A DNA stretch of 64,000 nucleotides from Blastocystis sp. Blastoise (GCA_039096225.1 JBBPEB010000034.1:1-64000), one strand, 5' to 3'. Shown: positions 42,201 through 54,419, counted from the first letter of the stretch. The notes: a model not told the origin generated them from the letters alone. Numbers and translations: made by a program.

Positions 42201-45200
42201 GTATATATATATATTATATTATAATAATATAATAATAATAATAATAATTATAGTATATCTGAATGTATATATACGACATGTCCATTAACCTATCCTTATC
42301 GATGTCCTCAAGGATATTGTGTTAAGAATGCTACTTTATGTCCTTCTTCAATTACATGTCCAATACATTATCATTTATCTCCTTCAAATCAATGTATTTC
42401 GGATTCTATATTTATTTTTGGTGAAACTTATAATTATCAATATGATAATAAATTCTTATATTTAAATTTATCTGAAAGTGCACCGAATACAAGATCAAAA
42501 AATATGAATTTATATTCATCTTCTTCTATTCTTAATAATAATATTCAAACTATTTCTTCTATTAAAACTATTAATAATAATAATAATGAAGAAACTACTT
42601 TATTTCCTTATCCTCTCTATCATAAAGATGCTTATAATAATATTATTTATGAAAAATCTTTAAATGAATCTACAATCATTAATATCTATACAAATTGTCC
42701 AAAAAACTTTTATAAATGTAATGATAATACTTGTGTTGTTTCTATGCTTGAATGTCCAACACATGTTTCATATCCTTTATATATTATTATATATTTATAT
42801 TTATTATATTTATTTATATATTTATATATTTTCTTTAATAACTTTACATGTCCTTCTCCTCTTGTATTATGTCCTGATAATACATGTAAACCTTCATCTT
42901 TTTATTGTTCTCAAACACCTCTTTGTCGATCTCCTTATATAAATTGTCCTAATGGAGGATGTGCTTTATTCTATCAACAATGTAGACCTAGTATCTTATG
43001 TACTTTTGAAAAACCTATTCTTTGTGATAATGGTACTTGTGTTGAAAATACTAAAGATTGTTATTCACAAATTCATTTTATTGAAAGAAATCAACAAGGA
43101 AGTATATATATATATTATATAATAAAAACTATAATAAAAACTATAATAAAATAAATCTTTAGAAACTACTACAAATATAACTATTCCTTCTTCTTCAATA
43201 TTATTAACTTCTCATTGTCCTTCTGCTTATCCATATTATTGTTCTTCTAGTAAAACATGTGTACGAAATAGTTTATTATGTTCAAGTCCTGTTATTTGTC
43301 CTACTACGAGTCCTATATTATGTGATACTGGTTATTGTGTATCTTCTTATTCATTATGTACTGATGAATCTAATTATCATTGTCCATTAGGATTCTATAT
43401 GTGTGATTATCAAAAAATATGTGTAGAACATTCTTATTTATGTCCTACTATATCTGTATGTAGAGATAATGAAATGAGATGTGAAGATGGAGGTTGTTAT
43501 ATGATTGAAGATAGTACTTATGGTGTTACCAATATATTCCCTTATATCTATAATTCTTTACAAGAATATAGTGAAGAATATTTAGATATAACAGAATATC
43601 ATGATAAATCTGATTTAAATATAAAAGATACAATAGAACAATGTGTTAGTAAATATTTAGAAATGTATATAGATGTATGTAATGTATATAATAATAAAGA
43701 AGATATAAATAATTGTATAAATAAAATAAAAGATCGATATCAACATTTATGTCCACGTAATTATCAATTTTATCCTTGTAGAAGATATAATATACATTAT
43801 AGTGATGATAGTTATTATATATATAGTATATCTCCCTATTTTATACCTACAGGAGATCCTATTGCTTCTATAGAAGGATCTTTAACTTCTATAAATAAAT
43901 ATTATTGGGATCCATTATCTACAGATACATCCTTTCAATCGAATATCTTATCGAATTCTATTCCTCCTCCTCTTTGTCCTAAAGGTAGTAAACGATGTAT
44001 AGAGGGTAGTTGTATATCTCAAAGTGAACAATGTCCTTCTTATCGTATATGTCCAAGAAATAAACCTATTTTATGTAGTGATGGATTATGTCATTATCAT
44101 CAGAATCAATGTCTTAATACTATTCATTGTCCTATTAATTATAAATTATGTAATGATGGTAGTTGTGTATTTATAACAAAGAAATGTCCATTATTATATT
44201 GTCCAACTACAAATCCTATATTATGTTGGGATCAATCATGTCATGTTTCTGAAGATGATTGTCCACCTATACCTCCTTATGTACCTTCGAATTGTCTTAA
44301 TGGAAAATGTATTACTACTGGAGCAAGACAAGTTACTAAATTTACTAGTTTCTGTAGTATTCATGGAGAATATGTTAAAGATCGAAGTGATTGTATTAAT
44401 GGATATGAAGGCTATTATAGTAGGTGTTTATTGTTTTTTTATTTTTTTTTTATTTTTTTTTATTTTATTATTTTATTATTTTATTATTTTATTATTTTAT
44501 TTTTTATTTTATTTATTTTATAATATCTTTTTATAATATATAATATCTTTTTTTATAGATAAATATTCAATGGAAAGTGATCATTATGTGACTGGTTTTT
44601 GTAGTTATGATAAATATTTATGTTCTGATGGTACATGTGTTCGTGATTCTTCTTTATGTTCTGAACCTTTATGTCCTATGTTTAAACCTTATAAATGTAT
44701 TTCAGGATTATGTGTATCTTCAAAAGAAGAATGTACATCGAATGATAATTGTAATAATGATCAATTTAGTGGATGGTGTCATAATACATTAATATGTTAT
44801 TCAAAAGATAGTTCAAAGAATAATATAGATATTTATCATTCTTCTTGTGATTGGACTTGTAATACTAATGGATATATACGTTGTTTAGATGGTACATGTC
44901 GTCAATCTATAGAAGATTGTCCTCTTTCGAATGGTTGCTCTTCTTCTAAACCTAAATCATGTTATAATGGTGAATGTATAAAAGAAGATGAAGAATGTAG
45001 TCGTATGTTTGTTTTGTTTTTTTTTTATTTTTTTTTTTATTTTATTTTATTTAATAATAATAATATTTATAATAATAAATAACTATTATCTAGCTTTATG
45101 TGTTGCTCCATATAAACAATGTGAGAATGGTTTATGTATGATATCTACTTTTTATTGTCCTTATTCTTCTTATTCATTTATTCCTGAAGATACATCTCCT

Positions 45201-48200
45201 TCTCCTTCTTTATTTGCTACTTCATTATTGAATAAAGATATAAATAATAATAATAGTTATATTAATAAAATAATGAATAATATAAAATCTATAATAAATA
45301 CTCTATATAATACAATAATCGATTCTTTTATGAAATATATGGATAAATCTTTCTTTACAGAAAATAATCTTCAGAAATCATCTCCTTTATTAAATGAATA
45401 TGAACATACATTAATAAATAATAATAATACTAATAAACTATCCTTATTTTCTTCAGAACTCTTTGAATCTCCTTTAGTTTATTTTGTAGATCGTCAATAT
45501 TTATATTCTTATTTTTCTGGTCTTCCTTCATTATGTAGTGAAGATAAACCAATTCGATGTGCTATAGGTATATGTGTGAAATCCTATACAGATTGTCCTT
45601 TGATTATGCCTTGTAATACAAGTAATTATAATACAAATTATATTCGTTGTTCTGATGGTAGTTGTCGTGCTTCTTCTTCTTTATGTACTGATCGAACTAT
45701 ATGTACATCTCCTTATAATTATATGTGTAAAACAGGATTATATAATGGATTATGTGTTGAAAAAGAAGAAGATTGTCTTAGTGATAATGGTAAGTTTATT
45801 ATTATTACATATATATATTAATTAATAAATAAATAATAATAATAAAATAATAATATATATAGGTTGTCCATTATCATCTCCCTATAAATGTCCAACAGGT
45901 CGTTGTGTGAGATATTCTTATAATTGTACAACTGAATATACCTATCATTCTTGTCCTCATGAAAGACCTTATAAATGTATTCGAGGAGAATGTGTAAGGA
46001 ATGCTAATGAATGTACATTTATTAATGGTTGTTCTCCTCTTCATCCTATATTATGTTCTAATGGTACTTGTGTTTCTACAAGAAATGAATGTTCTTCTAT
46101 TCTAAATTCTAATACATATTCTTGTCCTATAAATCAATCTTATATATGTCCAAATGGTCAATGTGTTTCTCATCCTTCACAATGTTTATTATTAAATAGA
46201 TGTTCTATATATCATTCTCAAGCATGTGCTTCTGGAGATTGTATTCCTTTACATGGTCAACGATATTCACCTATTTTATTATCTTTAAATATTATAAATG
46301 AAGATCAATCTGATAATTATTATAATTCTATAGAAAATTATACATTAATACAAGGAAAAGAAACAGATCAAGAAATTAGTTTTATATATAGAAGTTGTCC
46401 AAAAAGACCTATTTGTCCAAAAGATATTCCTTTTCTATGTGATGATATGAGTTGTGTAGCTCATTATAGTTTATGTAAACCATGTATAAATTGTAATGTA
46501 TGTTGTATTTTATTGTTTTTTTTTTGTTTTTATTTGTTTTTATTTATATAATAATAATAATATCTATATATAGCAAGATCCAGAAAAACTTCCTTTTTGT
46601 CCTTCACATTTACCTGTAGAATGTCCTGATGGTATATATATATAAATATATAATAATAATAATAATATTCTATAGGTACATGTGTATTAAATGAAGGTGA
46701 TTGTCCATTACTATCAAATTGTCCTGAGAATCTTCCTTATCATTGTTATAATGATTTATGTGTATCTTCTCCTCTTTATTGTGAAACATTAAATATAACA
46801 TTATTTTCATCTCTTCCTTCTCCTCTTTCTTTTTCTTCTATTACATTATGTCCTGATGGATCTTTTCGTGATATTTCTCTTTGTCCTCCTATTCCTCCTT
46901 GTCCTACTACATCTCCTAAAAGATGTCCTAATGGTATTTGTGTAGATATCAATATCGATTGTAATTCTATATTTATATCACCATCAGGACAACAAGTAGG
47001 AAGATCTATTTATTCACCTTATCATTATTATGATTATTCTATTTATTCTAAAGAAAAATCAAATCAAATTAATATTCATTATGATTCTACTACATTATCT
47101 ATTTTTATTCCTATTCTATATTCAAATAATAATACATATAGTTGCTTTATATCTACATATCAATTATGTTCAGATGGTATTTGTAGATTAACATGTCCTA
47201 TTACTTATGGATGTATGAACAATCAATTAAGATGTCCTGATTCTACATGTATATCTTTCAATTCAAATACAGAATCTACATTATCATGTAAAGGATTGTA
47301 TAATTGTCCAAATAATATGTATAGGTATGGTTGCTGTTTTTTATTTTATTTTATTTTTTTTTATTTATTTTAATTATTTTATAATAATAATAACAATAAT
47401 AATAATTTTTTATAGATGTTTTGATGGTAGTTGCCATTATTCTATATCAGAATGTTTATATTTAAATCCAAGAGATATACTTCCTTATGATTATCGTATT
47501 ACTTTATTAGGTCAAGAATCAAAACAAATTATTCTATATACTCAAACGAATGATTTTTATGGTTATATACATACACCTCATGGTATATATATTATATATA
47601 TTAATTAATTAATTAATTAATATATTATTTTTATATAGCTCAATTACATTCTACAAATTTACCAATATTTTTATCCATAACAACATTATCATCTTCACAA
47701 TTAAATCAATATACATATAAAGCTAATAATTATACACGTCTTCAAGAATTACGTTTTATTTCAGGAAAACCTATAGCTATATATGAACCTCCTCGATATG
47801 ATTCTTCTTTATTATCTTTGCATTTACCTGTAATTCAACATGGATTAATATTAAATTTAACTTTTATAGATATTTATAATAAACGTGTAGAATCGTTAAT
47901 GAATGCAATAGAGATCGATTTAATGTTCCCTCGTAAAGTATGGTTATTACCTCGTGTACTTCAGAATAATACTTATTATCGTCATCCATTAGATATTACA
48001 GAAGATGAACATTGTATTGCTAAATTAAATGAAAAACGAAATGAATTTGAATGTTTAGATGAAATTCAATATCGATTTGAAAAAAGTATGATTCTATGTA
48101 ATATCAAAGAAAGTGGTGTTTATGGTATTATTATAAGACCCAAATTATCAAAAGGATCTTATCCTTATATATATACAAATCAAAATTTCCAAATTAATAC

Positions 48201-51200
48201 AATTACAATGATTATTTGCTTTGTTTATCTTCCATGTTTTATTATTTTATTGTAAGTTGTTTTTTTATTTTTATTATATTATTTTTATTATATTTAAAAT
48301 TATTTATAAAAATAATATATAACTATTTCTATAGATATTTATTATTTATGTTCTTACGATATAAATTTCGATGGGATTTTATGAATAAGACCTTTGTGAA
48401 ATTAGAGACAACAAAAGAAAGTGATCGAATTGAAGATCAATGGCATAGTGAAACACAAGAATGGATCAATAGTGGTATTGATTTAAGAGATCGAGGTAAA
48501 TATCGATTAACAGAAAATCAATATGCTTTTGAAACTCAACAGAAAATGAAACAAGATGAATTATGGAAAGAAAAATCTATTATAGTAAATAAAAATGAAC
48601 AAGAAATTAAACGAAGAATTAAACGTATAAAAGCTTTACAAGTATATATTTATTATTATTATATAACTATAATATTACATTAAAAAATCCTTTTTATAGT
48701 TATATTATACTTATTTACAACAATTACAATTACAGCCTCATTCAATAACTCGTTCATTTAGTTCTCCTGGATATATATCATTACAATTTCCTTCAAGTGA
48801 TTCTTCTTCTATTCATAATGAACGTTCTTCTTCTATTAATAGTAATACAGATATGAATATACCTGAAGGAATAGATATAAATAATGTTGATTCTCATAGT
48901 ATTCCTTCATCAACAATAGGATCTACATCTCCTATTTTAAAATCAACAGATAATAATGATAAAGAACGTTTATTACCTTTATTACAAGCAACTATGAATA
49001 TGAATTTAGAACATTCATTATTTAGTCATAGTATTCATACAATATCATTTAATGAATATTATAATGCAAATATAACTCGATCTTATTCAATGAATAATTT
49101 CCATCGTACGAGTAGTACTTGTAGTACTTATGATCAAGATTCTATAAATAGACCATCTTTATATTTATCCTATTCACAATATCATCATAAAAATAGTAAT
49201 AGTTTTGATCATAAGATCAATTCTAGAGATCAAGATAGAGATCGATATCATTTATATAGTAATGATACTGAAGATTTATCTATGGGATTAGATATTGATG
49301 GAAGTGGAGATAGCTCTCATCTTTATAATAGTCGTAATAATAGTCATAATAATTCATTTTCTAATAATAATAATAAAAAGATGATAATCACAGCAGATTC
49401 TGTTGTAGGAAATCCTAATTTCTTACGTGGAGGAACTCTATTGAATATGAATCAAAGAAAGAATAATAATTATAATAATGAAGATATTCAAGAAAATAAT
49501 TCAAAGAATAATTTTAGTTTAAATTCTAGAAGAGAATTTTTATCAAAAACTATAGATCCGTCTACAATAAGAAATATGAGATCTTCTATGAATATACTAT
49601 CTTCACCAAAACAGAATCATCCTTCTAGAGCTTCTATGTCTATATTAAATATATCTCATGAACCTATAGTAGATTCTAAACATCAATCCATGAATTCAAG
49701 TGTTTCTATATCAAATTCTAAATCGAATTCTAATTCGAATTCTTCATCAAAACATAGTAGTTTAGATTCTTATAAATCAAAGAAAAATAATATTATTATT
49801 AATAATAATGAAAATAATGTTGATATTATTCATAAAGAAAATAATGAGAATAATAATGAATCCAATACACCTATAGAATCAACAGAAGAGAAACCTAAAC
49901 GTAAAGTAAAAAAGATTATTAAGAAACGTATAGTAAAGAAGATTGTTAAGAAAAATAGTAATTCTCCTGTTTCTGAAACTATTGAAGATAGAAAAGATGA
50001 TAATAATAATAATTTAAATGAAGATAATAAGAATAAGAAGAAAGTAAAGAAAATTATTATTCGTAAAGTTAAAAAAGGATCTAAAAGTCTAATAGAAGAA
50101 AATAACGATAGTATAGATGATAATAATAATCTTTCTTCTTCTAAATCTCCTCATGATCCAATCAATTCATCAACTATAAATAAGAATTGTGAAGAGAATA
50201 ATGAATTGCCTGATACTATAATATTAGATCGTAAATCATTATTAACAAGAAGATCCCTTAATATAGATGCTCTAAATGCATCAAAAATGAATCAAATGAA
50301 TAATAATAAGAATAATAATAATACAAATCGTGTGAAATCTATGGTTATTCTTCCTCAATCTTCTATTAATAATCAATCTATAAATCAAGAAAATAATAAT
50401 AATTCTTCTTCATCTCCTCATCCTATATCTATTTCAACTATATCTCCTACTCGATCAGGTATTCATTCTTATACTAATAGTCATTCACCTATTATTAATA
50501 ATTCAAATATACCTGTACCTATAGTATCTACTATAGATCCATCTAAACTATTAAATGATTCATCAATCAATATATCAAATCAAATTCCTATTTCTTCTAA
50601 TAATACATTATCTCATATACCTATATATACAAATAATAATTATCGATTAGATTTCAGTCAATCTCCTCTTCCTTTATGGAATAATAATAGATATAATTCA
50701 AATGGCTCTCCTTCTCTTGTCTCTCCTTCTCATCGAAATTCTTCTTTTGGCTATTATTCTGGACATCGAACTTCTTCTATTTCTTCTTCAGGATATTCAT
50801 CTCAAAACCCATTATCCTCTCCTAATCCATTAATATCTATTTCTTTGTCTCATTCTCATACTAATAATGAAAATATTATTGAAAATAATAAGAATAATAA
50901 TGAAAATATAATAAATAATGATGAAAAAATAAACAAAAAAACAAAAAGAATAAATCATAAAGAGAAATCAAAGAAACAAAAAAATAAAAATACTTTATTA
51001 ACAAGTTCTAATAGAAATACTAGTATATCTCCCATAAATCGTATTAGTCGAACTGTTATTCCTTCGGATCTCGATATTCAACAGGAACTCGATAATAAAG
51101 CTTATAGTCCTCCTCTATTTATTCCTCATTTACAAAATGATATAAAAACAGATAAAGAAGGTATAGAGAAAGATGGTTCTATTTCTTCTATTTCAACTAT

Positions 51201-51225
51201 CGACGAAAATGAAAATAAGGAGTAA
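30583..51225 (+). CDS. Giant surface protein: fibro-slime, filamin-like, Cys-rich, TM
   Basis: About 60 introns and roughly 5,000 residues. The ATG at 30583 opens a signal peptide (MRIFYLLLFIYTTCLA); the next exons join in frame (31-60-nt introns). Order: N-terminal module (30707-31640), fibro-slime/PA14-like domain (~31693-32640), beta-sandwich stretches resembling filamin repeats (~33500-41600, e.g. YDIYITVDGIPIHYSPF), about forty Cys motifs of the form CPxxxPxxCxDGTCV (41620-47480), a juxtamembrane segment, one TM helix (about 48200-48350), then a basic and Asn/Ser-rich tail with KKxxK clusters (49890-50080), ending at TAA 51223-51225. A single-pass adhesin or receptor is inferred. Six introns are AT-AC, and one ~1,985-nt intron holds an antisense recombinase gene. 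Exact exon ends in TA-rich stretches are approximate. Gln is always CAA/CAG. Confidence 0.75.
31693..32640 (+). other. Fibro-slime (PA14-like) domain segment of giant gene
   Basis: Spliced exons give the ordered landmarks of the fibro-slime family: an N-terminal EVISRLCWLDPQGN stretch, STFNTWFTESNNSYSF, SPTYFPLTDVKGGYAL, then the core NGLWVFINKHLFLDYGGY, LGLIPGITYSISIFFASRT and a C-terminal SRFITQTN. In known proteins (Dictyostelium prespore/psi factors, bacterial surface proteins) this PA14-related beta-barrel is extracellular and often binds carbohydrate. That matches its place just after the signal peptide module. Confidence 0.8.
34759..34823 (+). other. AT-AC U12-type intron (65 nt)
   Basis: Donor ATATCCTTTT directly after a TAT codon; branch-like TTTCTTAAT; acceptor TCTAC. 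Removing it joins ...CSKTEIY to FFQ in frame. Confidence 0.85.
34875..34915. repeat. Left subterminal direct repeat of recombinase element
   Basis: ACTGAAAATTTTTAAG, then TTTTCAAAAAC and CCTGAAA. It matches the right copy at 36752-36790 in sequence order and spacing. Confidence 0.5.
34925..36064 (-). CDS. Tyrosine recombinase (Crypton-like), intact
   Basis: Two exons, 36064-35594 and 35557-34925, separated by a 36-nt GTATGA...ATATAG intron; 367 residues, stop TGA at 34925-34927. The catalytic set is visible: Arg144 (SGLRHIEI), Lys171 (ERSKTDQN), His252-x-x-Arg255 (GHCFRR), Trp278 in the second-His position (QGRWKS) and Tyr287 (NQYVHN). Residues ~15-100 form the SAM-like core-binding part. 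In this family the Tyr makes a covalent 3'-phosphotyrosyl DNA intermediate during insertion or excision. The gene is visibly GC-richer and lacks the Asn/Ser low complexity of its neighbours, suggesting a mobile or recently arrived gene. It lies antisense inside the long intron of the giant gene, so convergent transcription is expected. Confidence 0.88.
36752..36790. repeat. Right subterminal direct repeat of recombinase element
   Basis: ACTGAAAATTACACAA, then TTTTCAAGAAAC and CCTGAAA. Direct-orientation partner of 34875-34915. A near-palindrome ATTTCCCTACGGGAAAT lies just upstream at 36717-36733. Confidence 0.5.
38419..38486 (+). other. AT-AC U12-type intron (68 nt)
   Basis: Donor ATATCCTTTT; branch-like TTTTCTTTAAT; acceptor CTATATAC. 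Splicing rebuilds a Lys codon (GTYKTIPHLP) and keeps the downstream frame. Confidence 0.85.
39708..39772 (+). other. AT-AC U12-type intron (65 nt), variant donor
   Basis: Donor ATATCTTTTA (second C replaced by T); branch-like TTTTCTTAAT; acceptor AATCAC. It joins HLFD to SFNNTIEED in frame. Confidence 0.7.
40511..40578 (+). other. AT-AC U12-type intron (68 nt)
   Basis: Donor ATATCCTATT; branch-like TTTTCTTTAAT; acceptor GAGTATAC. It joins HPGN to LTEYTLQLYY in frame. Confidence 0.82.
41000..41071 (+). other. AT-AC U12-type intron (72 nt)
   Basis: Donor ATATCCTTTAT; branch-like TTTCTTAAT; acceptor AACTTAC. It joins QYHY to LSLSPLEPEY in frame. Confidence 0.82.
41620..47480 (+). other. Cys-rich repeat region of giant gene
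   Basis: Roughly forty tandem units of the kind CPxxxPILCxDGTCVxxxxxCP, e.g. NKPILCSDGLC, PYKCIRGECV, YICPNGQCV. Two long Ser/Asn-rich linkers interrupt them (42420-42690 and 45190-45530). Regular disulphide-type spacing between a beta-rich ectodomain and a TM helix suggests an extracellular stalk. Four introns here (44421, 45004, 46499 and 47324) are T-rich rather than TA-rich. Confidence 0.8.
42770..42847 (+). other. AT-AC U12-type intron (78 nt, in-frame length)
   Basis: Donor ATATCCTTTAT; branch-like TTTTCTTTAAT; acceptor AACTTTAC. Splicing joins CPTHVS to CPSPLVLCP, restoring the spacing of the Cys repeat. The length is a multiple of three without stops, so unspliced reading adds 26 hydrophobic residues. 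Confidence 0.85.
48180..48380 (+). other. Transmembrane helix of giant gene, split by an intron
   Basis: TMIICFVYLPCFIILL ends at a GTAAGT donor (48253). The next exon begins YLLFMFLRYKFRWDF after TTCTATAG at 48334. Together they form one ~25-residue hydrophobic helix followed by a basic stop-transfer cluster, setting the tail in the cytosol. Confidence 0.8.
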
Positions 51226-51347
51226 AGTAAGCATTATTGTTTTTTTTATAAATTTTATCTATATAATTTTTTTTTAATTTTTAGTTGTTTTAATATTGTT
51301 TGCTTTTATTTATATTATACACTATGGACATTTTTTCAGGTTTCTGT

Positions 51348-51566
51348 CAAAAGGTCCAACGACTTTTTTGTTTTGGTTTCCCCAGTGGTGAGCAGTGAAA
51401 ATTTTTAAATATGTAGCTGACAAAAGGTTATTTGATTTTTCTGTTTGGTTTCCCCAGTGGTGGAGCAGTGAAAAAATTTTAAAGGGTAGCTGACAAAAGG
51501 TCCAACGACTTTTTTGCTTTGGTTTCCCCAGTGGTGAGCAGTGAAATTTTTTGTCAGAGTTTCAGT
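51348..51566. repeat. 73-bp tandem repeat, about 2.8 copies
   Basis: Units begin CAAAAGGT at 51348, 51421 and 51494, exactly 73 bp apart. They share TTTCCCCAGTGG, GAGCAGTGAAA and GTAGCTGA. It is GC-richer than its surroundings and lies ~120 bp past the giant gene's stop, so probably in the 3' UTR or a separate small transcript. There is no coding potential. Confidence 0.9.
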
Positions 51567-51849
51567 GATTTTATAAAATCGAAAAGCAGTGCAAAAGTAT
51601 GACGCACCTTAAAACAATAATTGGCGAATAAAAATGGTTTTAAATATTCTCTATTTTTTCATTTATTGGTTTTTTTATTCTTTTTGTGGTGTAATAATAA
51701 ACGATATAACAAAACAAACAAATTAAATATTATCAAATAATCATAAAAACAAATAATAGAAAACAATAATAATAAATATATAAAAAAAAGATAATAAAAC
51801 ATATAATAAATAATATAATAAAATATATATAATATTTAATTTATAATAT

Positions 51850-52440
51850 TTCAACCAGGACAGTTTCAGTCTTTAATTTGCATTTAAGCCTAAGCAACCT
51901 ATATAAAGAGATGATATTAGTTAAGTATTACTAATAATAATATATATATAACATTTTAAAATAATAATAAAATAAAAAATATATACCTTTTCTAATCATT
52001 ACAAGACAGGCAAGGAATCAAAGACAAAGAACCATCCTATAAAAGATATATGATAAATAGTATAATGAATAAAACAATATAATTAAATATATATATATAC
52101 TTTTTATAAACCATTCTCTCCAATTAACAACAACGACAGCAACGGAACCCCTGGAAACCTATATAAAGATAGAGTAAGTTATATAATATAATAATATATA
52201 ATAAAGTAAATTAATATAGAATAATAAAATATAAATATATACATTAATGCTATATAAATATAAAGTGGGGTTAGTTATATAATATGTAATAGATAATATA
52301 GATGATATATACCTTCTTTTAACATTGATTCCTTCCATTCTAGACCTAAAGAACCCATCTATAAGAGAGCCACGACCACACACAAGAAGGACCAGAACGT
52401 TTAAGGAGACCAGCAAGTGTCAAAACACCAAGCAGAGACA
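51850..52440 (-). ncRNA. Possible spliced transcript, GC-richer exons
   Basis: On the minus strand, GC-richer blocks (52440-52313, 52158-52101, 52036-51987, 51898-51850) are separated by AT-rich stretches with GTATAT-type donors and TATAG acceptors (154, 64 and 88 nt). Spliced frames contain early stops (for example right after LLLIGENGL), so a conserved protein is unlikely. A spliced non-coding RNA or decayed gene fits better. Confidence 0.35.
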
Positions 52441-54350
52441 GCTACTATAGAAAATGAATGAATAGAGTAGAAAAAATAAAATATAAAGAAACAGCAAACA
52501 CCTACCATCATAATAGTATCATATATAATAAAATAAAAATAAAATTTAATAATATATCATATTAATCATATAAGATATAATAAAATAAATATGTGATAAG
52601 TCATGTAGCATTTTGTTTTGTTATAAAAGGGTGTAATAGGAATTTAGAAGATATAGCTGAAATAATGAAAATAAACATGAATAATCTCATATCTACTAAA
52701 TATAGAGAATCTTCATCATAAGAAAAATGAATGGTTAAGAATAAAAGAGAAAGAAAAATTTTATTTCTATGAGGAAAATGGATATTGTTATTGTTATTTT
52801 CAATTTATCATAATTATCATAAGTAATACAAAAATTGTTTTATTTTAAAGAATTATATAGTTATTTATCATTATATCATTTTATAATCAGTTTTGACTAT
52901 GGAAGAGTGATTTTTATCCTTAATTGTCAAAATTATTTTTAGTATCACTCAGTAAGTATAAGTCTTTTAAAAAATAAATATAGGTTACAATACAGACTTA
53001 TAGAGAAGACTCTGAAACTTCTATTTCCAGAATAAAAGTCATTTATATAATCCAGAATGATTGCCTGAATCATTATTTAAAGAATCAGTTTTATCACATA
53101 TCTTCAATAAAATTATAAAATAAAGAAAATGAAGATAAAAAGGTCTAGAGTCGAAAATGTTATGAAATATTATCTTTTTAATGTATTTGTCCCGATTTTT
53201 TATTAATCTGTTATCATAATATGACAAAGAGAGTGGTAAAAACATTTTAAAAGTGAATTAAAGCAATAATTGGAATCAAGTTAAAGTCTTCTAATACCTT
53301 TAAATAGACTTGAAATACATAGAGTAAGCATTTTTTCATGCAAATAGTGTTTTTCATTTAAATAATATCAAAAACAAATCAAAATAGTATTTTATAATTA
53401 CTCAGCAAGAACTTTTTCTAGTATTCAAGGACTTACTATTATCAAATATACGTATAAACAAACAAAAATCATATTTTATATATTTTTAGTTGAATAGTCG
53501 GAGTCGTGTTGATAGTTTATTATAAAACAAATGCAAAAATCACTTTTTTGTCAAAAAAAGTCTTATATCGATATATAGTTTTATTCATAATTTATTTATT
53601 GTCTACAAACTCTGTGTATTCATTTTAAGTGATTTTTAGTAAAACTAAAATTATTTGAAATACATATTCTAATTTCGAAAATGACAAAAACATATTATAT
53701 TACATATTTAGTGTTTAAATGAAGTTTAAAAGTTATTAAAATATCAATTAGTTAAAAAATATAAAATATTGAGAATCTCCATTTTTATGACTTGTCTTAA
53801 ATCACGTTAAAGGTGTATAATTGAATAGTTGCATTGATTATTTGTATGATTCTAGTAATATTTTCTAAGAATTTTGTTTTTTAACAAGAATAAATTCTTA
53901 ATTTATTGTTTATCAACTTAAAAATGTATTTAAATGATTATTTTCTTGTGTAAAAGGGTATAGTGGTTATATGAAAAAAAAATTACGCAGAATCATTTGA
54001 TAATATAATTTTGAAAAATGATAATTATTATTTTGAACTAAACTAATTTTTCACATATACTCATTATAAAACGACTTGAATAATCTTTTGAGAAGATTAT
54101 TTTGTTTTATAATACACTTAAGAAGTAATTGAATGTTATTGTGTCTCTTTTTGTTAAAAAGATTATTTTGAATGCTATTTTTGATTGATCTATATATTAT
54201 CAATGCATTCAATGATGAAATAAATACATATGTAAAGAAAAAATAGTAATTGATCTAATTTATCTTCATCTATTTGAATAGATAATTTTTGAAAAAATTA
54301 ATATAATATAATTATTGATACCTATATATAAAGAATTAGTTATGTAATTG
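52441..54350. other. Intergenic AT-rich region
   Basis: No supported coding exon, RNA or repeat; scattered short frames without coding character. Confidence 0.6.
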
Positions 54351-54419
54351 ACCTTAAGACAGGAATTGAACCTGTTTTCTATCATAAACTGATAGATACT
54401 TACCAATATAAGCTTAAGG
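54351..54419 (-). tRNA. tRNA-like gene, putative anticodon TTT
   Basis: A cloverleaf can be drawn on the minus strand: acceptor CCTTAAG/CTTAAGG, short D arm with TTGGTAA loop, anticodon stem CTATC/GATAG with 7-nt loop AGTTTAT, T arm ACAGG/CCTGT with TTCAATT loop, discriminator T. Weaknesses are a reduced D arm, 69 nt in total, C at position 8 and G instead of U at position 33. It may be an organelle-derived copy or a tRNA pseudogene, and the Lys identity is tentative. Confidence 0.5.

Noticed and set aside
42664-42942. Hydrophobic reading frame near 42.8 kb as a transmembrane segment
   Set aside because: The hydrophobic stretch is the translated AT-AC intron 42770-42847; splicing restores the Cys-repeat spacing.
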